From the NCBI GenBank assembly GCA_027596945.1, contig JADGJH010000893.1, positions 1-13,383 on the forward strand: 13,383 nucleotides of DNA, read 5' to 3'. How positions within the stretch are numbered: position 1 is the first letter of the stretch; every line of letters begins with the position of its first letter. The DNA comes from Physocladia obscura (Eukaryota; Chytridiomycota; Chytridiomycetes; Chytridiales; Chytriomycetaceae). Both the position numbers and the translations under genes were made by a program. Shown in pieces: positions 9,032-13,383 of this stretch. Below the pieces are notes generated by a model. The model worked only from the letters and a program-made list of their open reading frames with translations. It made no database searches and had not been told where the DNA came from.

Positions 9032-10262
9032 ATGGAAAGCAGCATGGGTTGCTTTGGCAAAAAATTACCCTGTTTACAAAACTGGTATGAAATTTTTGAA
9101 TTCTTAATTGCTCGGAGACTTAATTATTATTTATCATTAATACTATTGTTATTATTATTGTTGTTATTGTTGTCGTTGTTGTTCTTGCTCTCAAAAAATG
9201 TAGCTAAAAGTGTTTTCTGGAGAAACAATGGAAAAGGTGAAGGCAAAATTGAATCCAAATTCCCCATGCCGAAAACACCATCTCAAAAATCTTTATTCTC
9301 CACTCTTCATATTGATAATTACCAAGAAGTATTGAGTAATTTGTCAAGTCTTTCGATTCAAGATTCTAAAAGATTTGTCACATCGTCTTCATCAGAAATT
9401 AAAATTTCACTTGATAGTCAGCAACATGCACGCGTGGAACGACTTCATAGCGTACTGAATCTATGCATATATATACATATATATACTGATTTTTAACTCA
9501 AATATTAATCAGATTTTCAAGAGTGTGCACAAAAATTTTAAGTCGCTTGAGATAGCAATCCAGTTCTTGACTTTACAAAATTATCCTGAATACGAAATCT
9601 TGCGCTGGGAGTTAATATCACTTGCATATACAGTTGAATTGTGTGTAGCATATGAGAAAGAGTTTTTGAAGCGTGGACAAGCATTAGCGGAATCGAAGCC
9701 GGAAATACAAATGCGTCTCCAGCAAGAATCAAGCAAGTCTGACATTATTAACAGTCAAGTTGAACAACAGCAGCACGCGATTATTGTTTTGCCACCGCAT
9801 TCAATTTGTCCAAAGACAAACATGTGGACTTGGGAAATTTCACCGCCAACGCCACCGCGAGTCCTTGTTTTTCCTCAGGATATTGTATCAGCAAGTCCAG
9901 ACCTTTTAATGCTCTCGGAGCATGGTGAAGTTTTTGCTGAACTTTGGAAAGCGTATAAACGATCAAATGCTGATTTGGATGAAGCAGAAAATCTGCATTC
10001 TCTGATTGAAGCGTTGACTTTACCTCCAGAATTTTCTCTGCCACCAAGCGCAGAGAGATATGAAATTTTAAGCCGAATTGTTTCTTTAAGTAAGGATACT
10101 AGCAATTCAGAGTTTGAAAAAAAACTTATCACAAGATTATTTTGCTCCAACAACATTGACAATGCGACAGATGGGTGGATTTTTTCTTTAGTCGTTTGGA
10201 AATGCGTTTCACAAGTGCATGGAAAAAGATTGGAAGAGGAGCATACTCTTTCCCAACAATAA
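9032..10262 (+). CDS. Single-pass membrane protein of unknown family
   Basis: Two exons, 9032-9451 and 9513-10262, are joined by a 61-base phase-0 intron (GTACTG...AATCAG) to give 389 aa. ATG 9032 is chosen because an in-frame TAA lies 12 bases upstream. Residues 33-54 form a very Leu-rich transmembrane segment, with ten Leu in a row, preceded by a short Cys-containing N-terminus. The rest is a long soluble part: a Ser/Lys-rich linker (60-125), then a mostly helical region beginning near the exon junction with FKSVHKNFKSLEIAIQFLTL and RWELISLAYTVELCVAYEKE, a Gln-rich stretch, a Pro-rich segment (SPPTPPRVLVFP) and a helical C-terminus. I do not recognise the family; a vezatin-like or other membrane-anchored adaptor was considered but not supported. 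It lies 52 bases upstream of the glutaredoxin gene on the same strand. The Leu run is encoded by an imperfect TTR repeat and may vary in length. Confidence 0.7.
9143..9184 (+). repeat. Imperfect TTA/TTG trinucleotide microsatellite inside the coding exon
   Basis: About 14 units of TTA or TTG occur in a row, with one TCG interruption, in the reading frame of the membrane protein, where they encode its poly-Leu transmembrane core. Slippage here would change the segment length by whole residues. I tested whether this stretch might instead be an intron (GT 9085 to AG 9203); that join leads at once to a stop, so it is kept as coding. Confidence 0.7.
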
Positions 10263-10263
10263 A
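10258..10263 (+). terminator. AATAAA overlapping the stop codon of the membrane protein gene
   Basis: The TAA stop (10260-10262) lies inside an AATAAA hexamer. If it is used, cleavage would fall within the 52-base gap before the glutaredoxin ATG. Confidence 0.4.
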
Positions 10264-10314
10264 AATATAAAGCAACGATATTTTTTTAGTGGATTTCAAA
10301 TTTTCCTATTAAAA

Positions 10315-11669
10315 ATGTCTGTAACAAACGAACACACAACGAAATCGAATGTGGCAAACATTATTTCCGACGAGCAGTTTCAGCATCTCGCCGGTCCTGA
10401 CTCTCAGAGAACAACTATCGCGAATTTTTTTGCCGACTGGGCCGAGCAATGCAAAGATATGAACGAGGTTTGGCTCGGTTTTCTAAAACATTCCACAAAT
10501 GCATCATCAGCATGAAATCTGACTTGTCTGTGTTTGGCGACAGGTGTTCAACGAACTTTCAAACAAATTTCCCAAGCTCCAATTCATCAAGGTCGAAGCT
10601 GAGGAGTTTCCAGATATCTCGGAATCCCTTGAAATTGCAGCAGTACCTACGTTTTTGGTCCTTAAGGTCTGAAAGAGAAATTCGCAATCCGAACAAATAT
10701 CCATACTCAGTATCAACAAATGTATTTAACAAATAAAATAGGCTGGCGAAATCCTTGAGCGTCTCGAGGGTGCAAATGCGCCGCTTCTCCTCGCTACTGT
10801 CGAGAAATATACAAAACTGACTGATTCTCAGAAACTCATCACAGAACAAACTACTGCTGCATTGACTCCTGAGCAGCTGAACAATCGCCTAAAAACTCTC
10901 ATAAACTCAAACAAAGTTATGGTTTTTTTGAAGGGAACGCCTGCTGAACCCCGCTGTGGATTCTCGAGACAGGTTGTCGAGTTGTTGACGGAGCAACGTA
11001 CCACGTATGGCTCGTTTAATATTCTTGCTGACGATACGGTTCGTTCAGCTCTTAAAGAATATAGCAACTGGCCAACATATCCGCAAAGTATACAGTATTT
11101 GTGACCAAAGTCTCAACATTGAAAACAAAAAAACAAATTTATTAGTTTACGTTGATGGCGAATTGATTGGCGGCCTCGATATTTTGAAGGAAATGATCGC
11201 ATCTGGAGATTTTCAAAAAATCGCACCTCCTGAAGATGATATCAACGCCAGACTCAAAGAGCTGTATGCTTCGTGCCTTTTTTGTTTCCCCTTTCAAAAC
11301 TGTTCTTACAAAAGGAAACAAACAGAATCAACAAAGCTTCTGTAGTTTTGTTCATGAAGGGAAATCCCGATGCGCCACGATGCGGATTTTCCAGACAGAT
11401 TGTTGCCTTATTGAGAGAGCAGAGTGTCAAATTTGACTATTTCGATATTCTTGAGGATGATGAGGTTCGACAGAATTTGAAAGTATTCAGCAACTGGCCC
11501 ACTTACCCGCAATGTGAGTTAACTTTGCCTTTTCATCTTATTTTGTTGATTAATTTCCTTTTTTTTATTTATTGCTGCACAAGTATACTCGAAGGGAGAG
11601 TTGCTGGGAGGTTTGGATATTGTCAAAGAAATGATTGAGTCTGGGGACTTTGCGTCTGCTCTTGACTGA
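10315..11669 (+). CDS. GLRX3: Monothiol multidomain glutaredoxin (GLRX3/PICOT, yeast Grx3/4 type)
   Basis: This is a cytosolic/nuclear iron-sulfur protein: CGFS glutaredoxin domains bind [2Fe-2S] clusters with glutathione, usually with BolA partners, and serve iron trafficking and iron sensing. Six exons: 10315-10467, 10544-10666, 10742-11087, 11146-11263, 11326-11513 and 11584-11669. They sum to 1014 bases, giving 337 aa, essentially the length of human GLRX3 (335). Residues 1-115 form a thioredoxin-like domain whose active site reads WAEQC in place of WCGPC, so only the second Cys remains, as in PICOT, and VPTF carries the cis-Pro. The first glutaredoxin domain has FLKGTP, RCGFS (Cys164), NWPTYPQ and GELIGGLDI. 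The second has FMKGNP, RCGFS (Cys266), NWPTYPQ and GELLGGLDI. Both are complete. The introns after each NWPTYPQ are in the same place and phase, a trace of the domain duplication. The stop is TGA. Confidence 0.95.
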
Positions 11670-11673
11670 TTTC

Positions 11674-11679
11674 AATAAA
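11674..11679 (+). terminator. AATAAA polyadenylation signal of the glutaredoxin gene
   Basis: An AATAAA hexamer begins 5 bases after the TGA stop, so the 3' UTR is probably very short, matching the compact gene spacing in this window. Confidence 0.6.
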
Positions 11680-13383
11680 AGTTGAATCAAGTTATAATCC
11701 TTCCAAAAAAACCACAAATGAATTGATGAAATGATTTTGACAGCTACTCCTCTTCCATTTAGTCACTGCCTCATTCAATACCCTCAACAACTAACTGTTT
11801 TTGGATAATTTTTTTGATTGCGATACCTTGATAACTTGACTTGAGATATGCTGCTCCAGACTCACAAAAGGTGCTGATTTTTATTCCAAAACTTGTACAA
11901 TTAGAATCAATAAATTTTAAATAGAGTTTGATAATCAATATCAATAAACAATCTCAAAAATCCTATGTTTGCTCTTTTTGTTTGAGCTCAACCACCATTT
12001 TTATGTGACATGTTGCTGTTTTGCTCTGGGTATTACTTTAGTGTATTTGATTGAAAAAAAAAAAAGATAATATTACATGGTTCTTTACTCTGGTTTTTTT
12101 CATTTTTTGAGGCAGAAAACTTTGTACAATTTGATTTGGGGAAAATTTTCCTCATTTACATAAATAATGAAGACAGGCAAAAAAAAAATGAAATTGAAAA
12201 AAATCTCACATCCATTTACATGCTTATCAAATGCCTGTTTGCACTGTTTTTTGCATACTATATAGAGCTTAAACTATTTACAGTTTGGACAAATGAGTCA
12301 CATGTTGCTGTTGCATCAGATTTTTGTGCAATTAACTCCATGTAGACTGCCTTTGCATAACGCTGCCTCCAGTTCAGCCAATTTCTGTGATTTTTTGTTC
12401 TCCTTTAAGTTTTCATTTGTATTTTTTGCAAATTTCACTGCTATACCTTAGCCTTACTAAAATTCCACTCAGGCTGAATTTTCACTTTTTTGACAGCCAA
12501 ACTAGATTTTTTGTCATTAAAATGTCTGATACTTCACATTTGGGTGTTTTCTTGAGTTTTGATTCTTGTATGGAAAGTTTGAATTCAAATGAGCTTGGTT
12601 CAAAATAATTTTTTGATTGAATGGGTAAATTCCAGCATGAAAAATAGAGAATTTAATTTTCTGCATGGATATTTCTTACAAATTTCAATAATTATTGGGA
12701 TGCTTGTTTGAAATATTACCAACAGAGCTGGTAGAAAAAATTCCTTCATGCAATTTGTCATCATTTGGTCTGAAGTAAGTTGCCACTGTTGTTCATTTTC
12801 ACAGCATTGAAAGCAGCCAAGTTGTTAGACTTTGGTTTGTTGGGTTTATGACAGCTTGTTAATTCAAGAAACCACCCATCAGATGTCTTTTGACAGTTTT
12901 TATACATTTTTTAGTCTTGGTGACACTTTAGCTTGATTGATCACCTGGTATCTTAGCTAAGAGACAAATGCTATATTTTTTATTTTTAGTGATGCCAGCG
13001 GTGTCTTTAATCAAGATTAGGTAAGGGACAAGTAGGTAGCACCAATTTTCCATTTTTCCATACAGATTTTCGAAGTTAAAGCACTTAGAAAACTTGCCTA
13101 TCAATCCATCACTTGTGAAACATACAACATGTTGTCGCAAGTGCATAAAATTAATACAGAGCTATTTCTAGGCTTCCAGTTGTTGAATCCTGTGCCTGTG
13201 GATTCTGTTCAAATTGCTTACATGGGACTTGTGATAATTTAGTAAAAACTTGTTGTTTATTTTTCTGAAAATAGGACACTAAATAAAAACTCCATTCTTG
13301 TGCTTGATGTAAACTATTCTATATTAATTTAATTTCTGATTCGAATTTATGAGACAAAGTTGGAAGTTAAAATTCCTCCATTT
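11680..13383. other. CpG-depleted, T-rich region without an intact gene
   Basis: I counted only six CpG dinucleotides from 11701 to 13383 (near 11821, 12361, 12999, 13071, 13136 and 13342), with two stretches of over 500 bases holding none. By base composition several dozen would be expected. The plus strand is rich in T, TG and CA. Short plus-strand ATG frames (for example 12136-12345 and 12387-12608) show no motif and look spurious. The minus strand from about 13200 to 12480 keeps coding-like fragments, listed separately. Nothing recognisable was seen in 11700-12480 apart from AT-rich runs. Confidence 0.6.
12482..13200 (-). pseudogene. Decayed minus-strand coding relic of unknown type, possibly a transposase
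   Basis: Several short open stretches follow one another on the minus strand in changing frames: 13146-12928 (72 aa, with KDTAGITKNKKYSICLLAKI), 12907-12761 (48 aa, with KTSDGWFLELTSCHKPNKPK), and 12652-12482 (56 codons, with YFEPSSFEFKLSIQESKLKK). Upstream of the first, another frame reads TGFNNWKPRNSS. Their residue make-up is protein-like, while the plus-strand frames of the same DNA are not. The D-T...T-x-N-K-x-Y...LL pattern recalls the start of MULE transposase domains, and GFNNWK recalls zinc-finger segments of hAT-type proteins, but neither match is firm. No family is assigned. Confidence 0.3.

Noticed and set aside
9085..9203. Possible intron covering the Leu-rich repeat of the membrane protein
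   Set aside because: Splicing there leads to an immediate stop codon, while the unspliced frame is open.
12136..12608. Plus-strand ATG frames of 69 and 73 aa
   Set aside because: Their composition follows the T-rich strand, with no motif or splice context; the opposite strand looks more protein-like.
1..13383. tRNA, rRNA, CRISPR arrays, bacterial operons or riboswitches
   Set aside because: None was found on reading both strands. The spliceosomal introns and polyadenylation signals show eukaryotic nuclear DNA.

Overview
The window reads as nuclear DNA of a compact, AT-rich, intron-bearing eukaryote that builds cilia, most likely a zoosporic (chytrid-type) fungus. Three lines of evidence agree. 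A fungal-style secreted pectin methylesterase (CE8) lies 57 bases from a gene for DYNC2I1/WDR60, the intermediate chain of the intraflagellar-transport dynein, which non-flagellated fungi have lost. The spliceosomal introns are short (48-76 bases, GT...AG, donors such as GTATAA, GTTTGT, GTGAGT). Neighbouring genes are only 52-57 bases apart, and AATAAA signals sit at or next to two of the stop codons. The standard genetic code fits all host genes. The lineage is an inference; no rRNA or other marker is present.

Layout. 2-196: the 3' end of an unidentified gene entering from the left. 665-1909: two-exon pectinesterase. 1967-4778: nine-exon DYNC2I1, rebuilt by joining in-frame exons to 788 aa. 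About 5383-8205: a decayed foreign-looking insertion. On the plus strand it has an unknown ORF broken by one stop and one frameshift. Convergent to it on the minus strand is a broken SF1/Pif1-like helicase fused to an HNH nuclease-like tail, followed by a SIAH-like RING/zinc-finger ORF. 8206-9031: no intact gene, only short coding-like fragments. 9032-10262: two-exon single-pass membrane protein of unknown family. 10315-11669: six-exon GLRX3/PICOT-type monothiol glutaredoxin (thioredoxin-like domain plus two CGFS glutaredoxin domains, 337 aa). 11680-13383: T-rich on the plus strand, almost without CpG (6 CpG in about 1.7 kb), with fragments of decayed minus-strand coding sequence.

The host genes do not form one pathway: pectin breakdown, ciliary transport, an unknown membrane protein and iron-sulfur/iron handling. 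The more novel material is the degraded helicase-HNH plus RING element, which may be an endogenous DNA virus or a large DNA transposon, and the CpG-desert relic at the right end. All exon joins were made by eye from frame, splice consensus and family similarity.
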